From: Ramlibacter paludis
GTDB lineage: Bacteria > Pseudomonadota > Gammaproteobacteria > Burkholderiales > Burkholderiaceae_C
DNA length: 64,000 nt
Assembly (NCBI RefSeq): GCF_022012305.1
Contig: NZ_JAKLTM010000003.1
Location: 434,001-498,000 of the forward strand
Direction of reading: 5' to 3'
Positions 29,995 through 38,126 of the stretch are shown one piece after another. A model generated the notes under the pieces. The model did no database searches, was not told the origin of the DNA, and saw only the letters and a list, made by a program, of their open reading frames with translations. A program made the position numbers and the translations under genes. Within the stretch, counting starts at the first letter, position 1; every line of letters starts with the position of its first letter.

Positions 29995-32185
29995 CCTGGC
30001 GCAATGCGCCAGCGAACCGATCCGCGTGCCGGGCGCCATCCAGCCCCACGGCCGGATGGTCGTGCTCTCCGCGGGCGATGGCGCCCTGCTCGCATTCAGC
30101 GCCAACTGGGCCGGCGCGGACGAAGCCAGGGAAGCGGCCGCCGCCCTGCCGATCGACGCCAACGTCCTGGTCGATGGTGCCGGCCCCAGCTGGGTCGGCA
30201 GCCTGCAATGGCAAAGCCGCGCCTGGGACGTGACGGCGCATCGCCAGGGCGCGCAGCTGGTCGTGGAATACGAGCCGAGTACGGCCGCCGCCGGCATGCA
30301 GGCGCCAATCTACCAGGTCGCGCGCGAGCTGCTGCCGCAGCTGCAGCAGGCCGTCTCGGTGGACCAGCTGTGCCAGCGCGTGGCGCGCGACATGAAGCGC
30401 CTCACCGGCTTCGGCCGCTGCCTGGTCTATCGCTTCGATGCCGACGGCCACGGCGAGGTGCTGGCCGAACGCATCGACGAGGGGTATGCCTCCTACGCCG
30501 GCCACCGTTTTCCCGCCAGCGACGTCCCGGCCCAGGCGCGCGAGCTTTACCGCGTCAACCACATCCGGCTGATCCCCGACGCGAACTACGAGCCCGTGCC
30601 GCTCGTTGCGGCTCCCGGCGCGTCCGATCCCGCTGCGCTGGACCTGAGCTTCGCCGCGCTGCGCAGCGTGTCGCCGGTGCACCTGGAATACATGCGCAAC
30701 ATGGGGACCTTCGCCTCCATGTCGGTGTCCATCGTCGTGCGCGGACAGCTCTGGGGCCTGGTCTCCTGCCACAACCACGAAGCGCTCCACCTGCCTTTCC
30801 AGACGCGCGTGGCCTGCGAACACCTCGGCCGGCTGCTGTCGCTGCAGGTGCAGGCGCAGGAGGACAACGCCGAAGTGGCGCAACGCCTGGCGCTGCACCA
30901 GCGCGTGCTGACGCTGGTGGCGATGATGGCCGAGACCGACGGCACGCTGCAGCGGCTGGTCGCGCCCGAACTGGGCCTGCCGGAACTGGCCGATGCCACC
31001 GGCGCCGCCGTGGTGCTGAACGACAGCTGCTGGACCATCGGCCGCGTGCCGCAGCAGGAGCAGATCCGCAAGCTCGCGCACTGGATCGCCGGCCGCGGGG
31101 AGCAGTCCTTCTGCACCGACCGCCTGTCCGAGGTCTACCCCGAGGGCGAGGAGCTGCTGCCCGGCTGCGCCGGCGTGCTGGCGCTGTCTATCTCGCAGGT
31201 CCACCGCCACGTCGTGCTCTGGTTCCGGCCCGAGCTGGTGCAGACCATCCAGTGGGCCGGCGACCCGCGCAAGACCCTGCCTTCGGCCGGCCGCATCCAC
31301 CCGCGCCTGAGTTTCGACAGCTGGCAGGAGCGCGTGCGGGGCCGCTCGGCGCCCTGGCTGGGCGCGCAGCAGGCGGCCGTGGTCGAACTGCGCCAGGCGC
31401 TAATCGCGCTGGTGCTGCGGCGGGCCGAGGAAATGGCCGGCCACGCCATCGAGCTGGGCCGCGTCAACAAGGAGCTGGAAGCCTTCAGCTACACCGTGTC
31501 GCACGACCTGCGCGCGCCCATGCGCCACATCGCGGGCTACGTCGACCTGGTGATGGAGGACAACGCGGACCGCCTCGACGACCGCGCGCGCCGCTACCTG
31601 CGCCACGTGAAGGAAGCCGCCGCCTATGCCGGCCAGCTGGTCGACGCCCTGCTCGATTTCTCGCGCATGGGCCGCTCGGCCATCAAGCCCTCGCTGGTCG
31701 ACACCACCGCCCTGGTGGAGGACCTGGTGGAGGAGCTGCGGCAGCAGGAACGCAACCGCCGCATCGAGTGGGACATCGCCGGGCCCCTGCCGCGCCTGTG
31801 GGCCGACCCGCTCCTGCTGCAGGTGGCGCTGCGCAACCTGCTCGGCAACGCGGTCAAGTACAGCCGCGGCCGCGACCCGGCGCGCATCCGCATCGAACCG
31901 TCGGCGGCGCCCCAGGCCGCCGGCCTGGAGATCACCGACAACGGGGTCGGTTTTCCCATGAAGTACGTCGCCAAGCTGTTCGGCGTGTTCCAGCGGCTGC
32001 ACCGCAGCGAGGACTTCGACGGTACCGGCATCGGCCTGGCCAACGTCAAGCGGATCATCGAACGCCACGGCGGCTCGGTGTGGGCGCGCGGCGAGCCCGA
32101 CCGCGGCGCCAGTTTCGGCTTCGTGCTTCCCTTCCGTCCCGAAGACAACAACAACGGCAAGAAAACCCTTGAGGAGTCCGTCTGA
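29972..32185 (+). CDS. bphP: Bacteriophytochrome histidine kinase
   Basis: 737 residues. Domains in order: PAS with the biliverdin-binding Cys12 (PDLAQCASEPIRVPGAIQPHG), GAF with FPASDVPAQARELYRVN and IRLIPD, PHY domain (about 320-490), HisKA with phosphoacceptor His511 in YTVSHDLRAPMRHIAGY, and HATPase with GNAVKYSRG, DNGVGF and GTGIGLANV. It converts red/far-red light into phosphorylation. It overlaps bphO upstream and the response regulator downstream (TGATG). The arrangement indicates coupled synthesis of chromophore, receptor and output. Confidence 0.96.
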   Translation: MSALPLPDLAQCASEPIRVPGAIQPHGRMVVLSAGDGALLAFSANWAGADEAREAAAALPIDANVLVDGAGPSWVGSLQWQSRAWDVTAHRQGAQLVVEYEPSTAAAGMQAPIYQVARELLPQLQQAVSVDQLCQRVARDMKRLTGFGRCLVYRFDADGHGEVLAERIDEGYASYAGHRFPASDVPAQARELYRVNHIRLIPDANYEPVPLVAAPGASDPAALDLSFAALRSVSPVHLEYMRNMGTFASMSVSIVVRGQLWGLVSCHNHEALHLPFQTRVACEHLGRLLSLQVQAQEDNAEVAQRLALHQRVLTLVAMMAETDGTLQRLVAPELGLPELADATGAAVVLNDSCWTIGRVPQQEQIRKLAHWIAGRGEQSFCTDRLSEVYPEGEELLPGCAGVLALSISQVHRHVVLWFRPELVQTIQWAGDPRKTLPSAGRIHPRLSFDSWQERVRGRSAPWLGAQQAAVVELRQALIALVLRRAEEMAGHAIELGRVNKELEAFSYTVSHDLRAPMRHIAGYVDLVMEDNADRLDDRARRYLRHVKEAAAYAGQLVDALLDFSRMGRSAIKPSLVDTTALVEDLVEELRQQERNRRIEWDIAGPLPRLWADPLLLQVALRNLLGNAVKYSRGRDPARIRIEPSAAPQAAGLEITDNGVGFPMKYVAKLFGVFQRLHRSEDFDGTGIGLANVKRIIERHGGSVWARGEPDRGASFGFVLPFRPEDNNNGKKTLEESV

Positions 32186-32646
32186 TGCTCAAGCCCATCC
32201 TCCTGGTCGAAGACGACCCCCGCGACCTCGAGCTCACGCTGGTGGCCCTGGAACGCAGCCAGCTGGCCAACGAAGTCATCATCGTGCGAGACGGCGAAGC
32301 CGCGCTCGACTACCTGGGGCGCAGCGGCGAATACGCCAACCGCGCCGAAGGCAACCCGGCGGTGGTGCTGCTGGACCTGAAGCTGCCCAAGGTGAACGGC
32401 CTGGAAGTGCTGCAGACGGTGCGCTCCACCGAGGGGCTGCGCAGCATCCCGGTGGTGATGCTGACCTCCTCGCACGAGGAGACCGACGTGCTGCGCAGCT
32501 ACCAGCTGGGCGTGAACGCCTACGTGGTGAAGCCGGTCGAATTCAAGCAGTTCGTGGAAGCCATCGCCGACCTCGGCATCTTCTGGGCGGTGCTGAACGA
32601 GCCGCCCCCGGGATCGCTGCGCAGCGCGAGGCGCCGGCATGACTGA
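32185..32646 (+). CDS. Single-domain response regulator, Rcp1-like
   Basis: 153 residues with only a REC domain: acidic pair E9/D10-D11 (LLVEDDPRD), phosphoacceptor D64 in VVLLDLKLPKVNG, switch Thr in VVMLTSSHEETD and Lys in VVKPVEF. It has the extra loop (LGRSGEYANRAEGNPA) found in regulators that follow phytochromes. Lacking an output domain, it probably relays phosphate from the bacteriophytochrome to the hybrid kinase or another partner. The start overlaps the phytochrome stop and its end overlaps the next gene by 8 bases. Confidence 0.93.
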   Translation: MLKPILLVEDDPRDLELTLVALERSQLANEVIIVRDGEAALDYLGRSGEYANRAEGNPAVVLLDLKLPKVNGLEVLQTVRSTEGLRSIPVVMLTSSHEETDVLRSYQLGVNAYVVKPVEFKQFVEAIADLGIFWAVLNEPPPGSLRSARRRHD

Positions 32647-34582
32647 GGCGGGCGAGGCCGACGGCCGGCTGCTGCGGGCGCTGTTGATTGAGGACTCGCG
32701 CCTCGACGAGGAGCTCCTGCGCGTGCAGCTGGAGAAGGCCTACCCCAACGCGCAGCTGCAGGTGCTGCGCAACGAAGCCGACTTCGTCACCGCCCTGCAT
32801 GCGGGCGGCTGGGACGTGGTGCTGTCCGACTACGAGCTCGCCGGCTTCACCGGCTCCGACCTGCTGGAGCACCGCAACCGCATCGCGCCCGACACGCCCT
32901 TCGTCTTCGTCTCCGGCGTGATCGGCGAGGACAACGCGGTGGAGCTGCTCAAGCGCGGCGCCACCGACTACGTGAGCAAGTCGCGCCTGGCGCGGCTGGC
33001 CCCCGTGCTGCGCCGCGCGCTGCGCGAAGTGGACGACCGGCGCGCGCGCGACCTCGCCGAGCGCCAGCTGCGCCATGCCGACATGACCTTTGCCCGCGTG
33101 GTCGACGGCCTGCACGACTACGCCGTGCTGCTGCTCGATGGCGAGGGCCGCATCGAATTCTGGAACCGCGCCGCCGAAACGGTGTTCGGCTACGCGTCCG
33201 AGGAAGTGGTGGGCCGTTCGGCCGCCATCCTGTTCCCGCCCGAGTCGCAGCCGGACGAGGCGCTGGTGCGCGAGATGCGGGTGGCCCGCGAAAAGGGCAA
33301 GGCCAGCGACAACTGCTGGCTGATCGCCAAGGATGGACGCCGGCTCTGGGCCGAGGGCGTGCTGACGGTGCTCGAGGCGGACGACGGGCTGCCGGGCTAC
33401 TGCAAGCTGGTGCACGACGCGACGGAAGGCTACATGGCCGCCGAAGCGCTCCGCGCCGCCAAGGAAGAAGCCGATCGCGCCAATCGGGCCAAGGACCGCT
33501 TCCTGGCGGTCCTCTCGCACGAACTGCGCACGCCGCTGGCGCCGATCACCACCGCGGTCCACTTGCTGGAGAAGGCGGTGCAGGTGGACCCGCGGCATCG
33601 CGACCTGCTGCCCATGATCCGCCGCAACGTCGCGCTCGAAGCGCGCCTGATCGACGACCTGCTGGACCTCACCGCCATCAGCTCGGGCAAGGTGAGCCTG
33701 CAGCGCGCGCGTGTCGACATGCACCAGCTGGCCCGCGCCGTGGTGGCCATGGTGGCCGACGCGCTGCAGGACAAGCGCATCCAGCTGGCGCTCGACCTCG
33801 ACGCCACCGATCCCTGGGTCGATGCCGACCAGGCCCGCATGCAGCAGGTGCTGTGGAACATCATCCGCAACGCCATCAAGTTCACGCCGCAAGGCGGCCG
33901 CATCGCGCTGCGCACCGCCAACCGCGACGGCCTGTTCACGCTGGAGTGCAGCGACTCCGGCATCGGCATCGCGCCCGACGCGCTGCCCCGCATCTTCCGG
34001 CCCTTCGAGCAGGCCGACGCCGAGGTGTCGCGCAGCTACGGCGGCCTGGGCCTGGGCCTGGCGATCGCCTACGGGCTGATGGCGCAGCACGGCGGCGAGA
34101 TCACCGCCCTGAGCGCCGGCCGCGGCAGCGGCGCCACCTTCCGCATCGCGATGCCCAGCGCGGAGGCCACCCTCGCCCCGCCGGAAGTCGCGGCGCCCGA
34201 AACGCCGGGCGCCAGCGACCGCAAGCGGGTGCTGCTGGTGGAAGACAACGAGGACGCCGCCGTGGCGCTGGCCATGTGCCTCGAGGAGTACGGCTACGTG
34301 GTCGAACACGTGGCGACCTGCGCGGATGCGCTGCGCGTTGCGCGCGCGCGCACCTTCGACGCCGTGCTGACCGACCTCGGCCTGCCCGACGGCAGCGGCA
34401 TCGACATCGGCCGTGCGCTGTCGAAGGACCTGCCCGTGCTGGCCCTGTCGGGCTACGGCGCCGAGCAGGACCTGCGCCGCTCGGCCGAAGCCGGGTTTTC
34501 GGCCCACCTGGTGAAGCCGGCCGACCCGGCGGCAGTGCACGCCAAGCTCACCGAAGTGCTGGGCCAGGCGGTCGCCTCGTAA
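32639..34582 (+). CDS. Hybrid histidine kinase REC-PAS-HisKA-HATPase-REC
   Basis: 647 residues, soluble. The first REC has D64 (VVLSDYELAGFTG). A PAS domain spans about 145-270 (DYAVLLLDGEGRIEFWNRAA). HisKA has His294 in LAVLSHELRTPLAPI, the HATPase has NAIKFTPQGGRI and GGLGLGLAIAYGL, and the C-terminal REC has D579 (VLTDLGLPDGSG). Carrying receivers at both ends, it can take phosphate from the phytochrome branch and pass it inward. Fourth gene of the bphO operon. Confidence 0.92.
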   Translation: MTEAGEADGRLLRALLIEDSRLDEELLRVQLEKAYPNAQLQVLRNEADFVTALHAGGWDVVLSDYELAGFTGSDLLEHRNRIAPDTPFVFVSGVIGEDNAVELLKRGATDYVSKSRLARLAPVLRRALREVDDRRARDLAERQLRHADMTFARVVDGLHDYAVLLLDGEGRIEFWNRAAETVFGYASEEVVGRSAAILFPPESQPDEALVREMRVAREKGKASDNCWLIAKDGRRLWAEGVLTVLEADDGLPGYCKLVHDATEGYMAAEALRAAKEEADRANRAKDRFLAVLSHELRTPLAPITTAVHLLEKAVQVDPRHRDLLPMIRRNVALEARLIDDLLDLTAISSGKVSLQRARVDMHQLARAVVAMVADALQDKRIQLALDLDATDPWVDADQARMQQVLWNIIRNAIKFTPQGGRIALRTANRDGLFTLECSDSGIGIAPDALPRIFRPFEQADAEVSRSYGGLGLGLAIAYGLMAQHGGEITALSAGRGSGATFRIAMPSAEATLAPPEVAAPETPGASDRKRVLLVEDNEDAAVALAMCLEEYGYVVEHVATCADALRVARARTFDAVLTDLGLPDGSGIDIGRALSKDLPVLALSGYGAEQDLRRSAEAGFSAHLVKPADPAAVHAKLTEVLGQAVAS

Positions 34583-34699
34583 GGGCCCGCAAGCACAACG
34601 GTAGGCATCCTTCGGACGGCCGATGCCGTCCCTCTCTTACAGCCGTGCTTTGCGGCGCCTCCCACAATTCGCAGCACCAAACCAAAGGGAGTCCCTGTC

Positions 34700-35026
34700 A
34701 TGCGTAAAACCTCTATCGTCCTCGCCTGCATCGCCGCCACCGCGTCCCTCGCCCTCGTGGGCTGCGACGTGCGCAAGACGCAGGAAGGCAACGTCGAAGT
34801 GCCGAAGTACGAAGTGTCGAAGACCAAGGAAGGCGACGTCACGCTGCCGAAGTACGACGTGACCGCGCCGAAGGTCGACGTGTCCACGACGGAAAAGGAA
34901 GTGAAGGTTCCGGAAGTGAAGGTCGAGAGCAAGGAAGCCACCATCACGGTGCCCAAGATCGACGTCACGCCGGCCAGCGAAGTCGCCGCCCAGAAGGACG
35001 GCTCCAAGGTCGCCCAGAAGAAGTAA
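34700..35026 (+). CDS. Lipoprotein with VPKxxV repeats
   Basis: 108 residues; lipobox LVGC gives Cys22. The mature part is a chain of short strand repeats: VPKYEV, LPKYDV, APKVDV, VPEVKV and VPKIDV, each separated by 6-12 charged residues (Lys/Glu/Thr). Such regular alternation suggests an extended beta or fibrous structure facing the periplasm or surface. No family recognised. Preceded by GGGAG; followed by a strong terminator, so it is its own unit after the kinase. Confidence 0.75.
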   Translation: MRKTSIVLACIAATASLALVGCDVRKTQEGNVEVPKYEVSKTKEGDVTLPKYDVTAPKVDVSTTEKEVKVPEVKVESKEATITVPKIDVTPASEVAAQKDGSKVAQKK

Positions 35027-35049
35027 GAAGCGCCTCAGCCTTGTCAGGA

Positions 35050-35073
35050 GGGCCGGCTTTGCCGGCCCTTTCT
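35050..35073 (+). terminator. Intrinsic terminator after the repeat lipoprotein
   Basis: GGGCCGGC/GCCGGCCC stem of 8 base pairs with loop TTT, followed by TTTCT. It ends the 34700 transcript before the convergent transglutaminase gene. Confidence 0.85.
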
Positions 35074-35103
35074 CATGGCGCCGCCGGCACGGGGGGCTTG
35101 CCA

Positions 35104-35119
35104 GCGCAACCCACCCTAC
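35104..35119. repeat. Half copy of the GTAGGGTGGGTT palindromic element
   Basis: GCGCAACCCACCCTAC here matches one half of the full palindrome at 45913-45980. The minus-strand TAG inside it serves as stop codon of the transglutaminase gene, exactly as in the LysR gene at 45938. Confidence 0.5.
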
Positions 35120-35895
35120 GCTTCGCGCACGGTCACGTCCATCTGCGTGATTTCCAGCGGGCCGTAATTCGACAGGAAGGCGACGTCGGCGATGTCGCGG
35201 CCATGCGCGACCACGATGCGGCCGCCCTTGGGCTGCTGCTGCGTGGCGTCGAAGGCGTACCAGTGGCCGCCGAGGAAGACCTCGTACCAGGCGTGCATGT
35301 CCATCGGGTCCAGCTCGTGCAGGTAACCCACGACCACGCGCGCCGGCAAGGTGAGGCTGCGGCACAGCGCGACGCCCACGTGCGCGAAGTCGCGGCAGAC
35401 GCCCGCGGCGTGCTGCAGCGTGTCGAGCGCGCAGGTGCTCTCCTCGCTCACGCCGTAGCGGTATTCGATGTTGTCGCGGATCCATTCCTGGATGCGCTCG
35501 GCCTGCGGATAGCCCGGCGCGCAGCCCTGCACGATGTCGCGCGCACGCTCTTCCATCTTGTCGCTCGGGCAGTAGCGGCTTTGCAGCAGGTAGACCAGGG
35601 TTTCATCGGGCAGCTGCGCGGGCGGGACCTGCGGCGCCTTGCGGTCCACCGCGATCTGCTCGGCCACCTCGACTTCGCTTTCCACGGTGACGACGCTGTT
35701 GCCGGCGGGCAGCGTGAAGCGCTGCACCAGGTTGCCGAAGCCGTCGACGTATTCGGTGGCCGGCACCCAGGGCGCGATCTCGTAGCGCTCCGCCACTATC
35801 CACTGGTCTGCATTGCTGCGCGGTCGCAGCATCGCGGCCAGCGGGCAGTCCTCTTCGCAATGCAGTTCGATCCGGTTGCGGGCTCTGAGGCGCAT
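35116..35895 (-). CDS. Transglutaminase-like domain protein
   Basis: 259 residues from the ATG at 35895 (MRLRARNRIELHCEEDCPLA); a TTG start 21 bases upstream is possible but lacks support. An N-terminal beta domain is followed by the Cys-His-Asp core: AAGVCRDFAHVGVALCRSL with the nucleophile Cys, DMHAWYEVFLGGHWYAFDAT with His and Asp. It is likely a cysteine peptidase or peptide cyclising enzyme of the transglutaminase-like superfamily. Its stop codon lies inside a repeat half-element. Confidence 0.87.
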   Translation of the reverse strand: MRLRARNRIELHCEEDCPLAAMLRPRSNADQWIVAERYEIAPWVPATEYVDGFGNLVQRFTLPAGNSVVTVESEVEVAEQIAVDRKAPQVPPAQLPDETLVYLLQSRYCPSDKMEERARDIVQGCAPGYPQAERIQEWIRDNIEYRYGVSEESTCALDTLQHAAGVCRDFAHVGVALCRSLTLPARVVVGYLHELDPMDMHAWYEVFLGGHWYAFDATQQQPKGGRIVVAHGRDIADVAFLSNYGPLEITQMDVTVREA

Positions 35896-35914
35896 GGTTG
35901 GAAAGTGAGAGGCC

Positions 35915-35940
35915 AAAAAATGCCCGGCACGCGGCCGGGC
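35915..35940 (-). terminator. Intrinsic-terminator-like hairpin upstream of the transglutaminase gene
   Basis: Read on the minus strand: stem GCCCGGC/GCCGGGC of 7 base pairs, 5-base loop, then A and TTTTTT. It lies 20 bases before the transglutaminase start, so it would end a short transcript starting within 35941-36150. That could be a leader with attenuation or a small RNA; neither has been shown. Confidence 0.6.
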
Positions 35941-36150
35941 TCAAAGATTCCAAGGCATGGCGGCTGCTCGCCGCCGGAGCAACTATGCATTGCAGCGCGT
36001 GGCGCAGCCGTAGGACCACTGCCTGCGGCCCGCGCGAACGCGTCCCACAAGCGCGCCGGACAAGGCGCCAACTCCGCCGGCACCGGCCCATGCGCTTGCA
36101 AAGCGACTTAGACTCCGGCTGCCCGGACGCTGTCCGAACCAATCGTTACC

Positions 36151-38115
36151 GTGCCCTTCCAATCCATCGCTACCCACGTGCTGCTGGTCGACGACCAGGC
36201 GGCCAACCTGTTGGCCCTGGAAGCCGCGCTGGGGCCGCTGGGCGTGGACATGGTGCGGGCGCAATCGGGCCTCGAAGCGCTGGCCGCGCTGGAGAAACAG
36301 GACTTCGCCGCGATCCTGCTGGACGTGCGCATGCCGGGCATGGACGGCTTCGAGGTGGCGCGCGAGATCCGCAAGCGGCCGCGCACGCGCTTCACGCCCA
36401 TCCTGTTCGTGACGGCGGGCGACGACCCCGAAGAAGCGAAGATGTCCGCCTACGAACTCGGCGCGGTCGACTTCCTCTCGAAGCCGCTGCGCGCCGAAGT
36501 GCTGATGGCCAAGGTGTCGGTGTTCGTCGAGCTCTATCGCAGCAAGGAAGAACTGCGCGCGCGCGAGCGCCGCGACTACGAGCAGCGGTTGGAGGCCAAG
36601 GAAGAACGCTACCGCACCCTGTTCGAATCGATCGACGAAGGCTTCTGCGTGATCCGGCTGCTGCGTGAAGCCGACGGCACGGTGCGCGACTACTCGTTCG
36701 AGGAAGCCAACGAGGCCTTCAGCATGCACACCGGCCTGCGCGATGCCGTGGGCCGCACCATCAACGAGCTGGCGCCGGGCATCGAAACCCGCTGGTTCGA
36801 GCTCTACGACCGCGTCGCCCGCACCGGCGAAGCGACCCGCTTCGTCGAGGAGTCGAAGGCCATGCACCGCTGGTTCGACGTCTATGCCAACCGCCTCGGC
36901 GGTCCGGGCAGCGACCTCGTGGCGGTGCTCTTCTCCGACATCACCGAGCGCCTGGTCGCCGAGCAGGACCTGCGCCGCCTGGCCGACCAGCTCGCCGAAG
37001 CCAACAAGCGCAAGACCGAATTCCTCGCCACCCTCGCGCACGAGTTGCGCAACCCGCTCGCGCCCCTGTCCAACGGCCTGCACCTGATGCGGCTGGCCGG
37101 CAACAAGCCGGAGATGCTGGAGAAGACGCGCCAGATGATGGAGCGCCAGGTGCAGCACATGGTTCACCTCGTCGACGACCTGCTGGACGTCGCCCGCATC
37201 AGCACCGGCAAGGTCGAATTGCGGCGCCGGCCCATGGACCTGAAGGACGTGGTGGCCACCGCGGTGGAAACGAGCCATTCGCTGATCGAGTCGTCCCGCC
37301 ACGGCTTCCAGGTGGAGACGCCGGCCGAGCCGCTGCCCATGAACGCGGACCCGACGCGCATCGCGCAGGTGGTGAGCAACCTGTTGAACAACGCCGCCAA
37401 GTACACGCCGCCGGGTGGCCGCATCGCGCTGCGCGTCACGCGCGAGGGCGACGAGGCCGTGCTGAGCGTGACCGACACCGGCGTGGGCATAGGCCCCGAG
37501 GCGCTGGGCAAGGTGTTCGAGATGTTCGCGCAGGTCTCCACCGCCGAAGGGCGGCCGCAAGGCGGGCTGGGCATCGGCCTGTCGCTGGTGCAGAGCCTGG
37601 TCGCACTGCATGGCGGGAGCGTCACCGCCACCAGCCCGGGCCGGGGCCAGGGAAGCACCTTCACGGTGCGGCTGCCGCTGGTCAAGGAGGTGCAGCCGGG
37701 CGCCACCAGCGCGCCGGCGTCGGATTCCCGCAAGGCCGGCCAGCTGCGCGTGCTGGTGGTCGACGACAACACCGACGCCGCCGAGAGCCTGGGCGTGCTG
37801 CTGGAAATGGAAGGCCATGCGGCCCACATCACCCACACCGGCCGCGATGCGCTGGCTGCCGCGCCCGACTTCGCGCCCGACGTGGTGTTCCTCGACATCG
37901 GCCTGCCCGACCTGAGCGGCTACGACGTCGCGCGCCAGCTGCGCAACATGCCGGCCGGCGAGAACGCGCTGCTGGTCGCGCTCACGGGCTGGGGCACGCA
38001 GGAAGACCGCAAGCGCACCAGCGACGCGGGCTTCGACCGCCACCTGACCAAGCCCGCGGAGCTCGCCGCCGTCGAGGAACTGCTGCGCTCGGCGGCGCTC
38101 GCCAAGCACGGCTAG
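36151..38115 (+). CDS. Hybrid histidine kinase REC-PAS-HisKA-HATPase-REC
   Basis: 654 residues starting at GTG (36151), VLLVDDQAANLLALEAAL near the N-terminus. The first REC has D58 (AILLDVRMPGMDG). A PAS region lies at about 150-270 (TLFESIDEGFCVIRLLREAD). HisKA has His297 (LATLAHELRNPLAPL), the HATPase has NNAAKYTPPGGRI and GGLGIGLSLVQSL, and the C-terminal REC has D582 (VVFLDIGLPDLSG). No membrane segment. Same domain plan as the hybrid kinase at 32639, so the two may be paralogues. No ribosome site is obvious. Confidence 0.92.
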   Translation: MPFQSIATHVLLVDDQAANLLALEAALGPLGVDMVRAQSGLEALAALEKQDFAAILLDVRMPGMDGFEVAREIRKRPRTRFTPILFVTAGDDPEEAKMSAYELGAVDFLSKPLRAEVLMAKVSVFVELYRSKEELRARERRDYEQRLEAKEERYRTLFESIDEGFCVIRLLREADGTVRDYSFEEANEAFSMHTGLRDAVGRTINELAPGIETRWFELYDRVARTGEATRFVEESKAMHRWFDVYANRLGGPGSDLVAVLFSDITERLVAEQDLRRLADQLAEANKRKTEFLATLAHELRNPLAPLSNGLHLMRLAGNKPEMLEKTRQMMERQVQHMVHLVDDLLDVARISTGKVELRRRPMDLKDVVATAVETSHSLIESSRHGFQVETPAEPLPMNADPTRIAQVVSNLLNNAAKYTPPGGRIALRVTREGDEAVLSVTDTGVGIGPEALGKVFEMFAQVSTAEGRPQGGLGIGLSLVQSLVALHGGSVTATSPGRGQGSTFTVRLPLVKEVQPGATSAPASDSRKAGQLRVLVVDDNTDAAESLGVLLEMEGHAAHITHTGRDALAAAPDFAPDVVFLDIGLPDLSGYDVARQLRNMPAGENALLVALTGWGTQEDRKRTSDAGFDRHLTKPAELAAVEELLRSAALAKHG

Positions 38116-38126
38116 CGGTCACGGCC

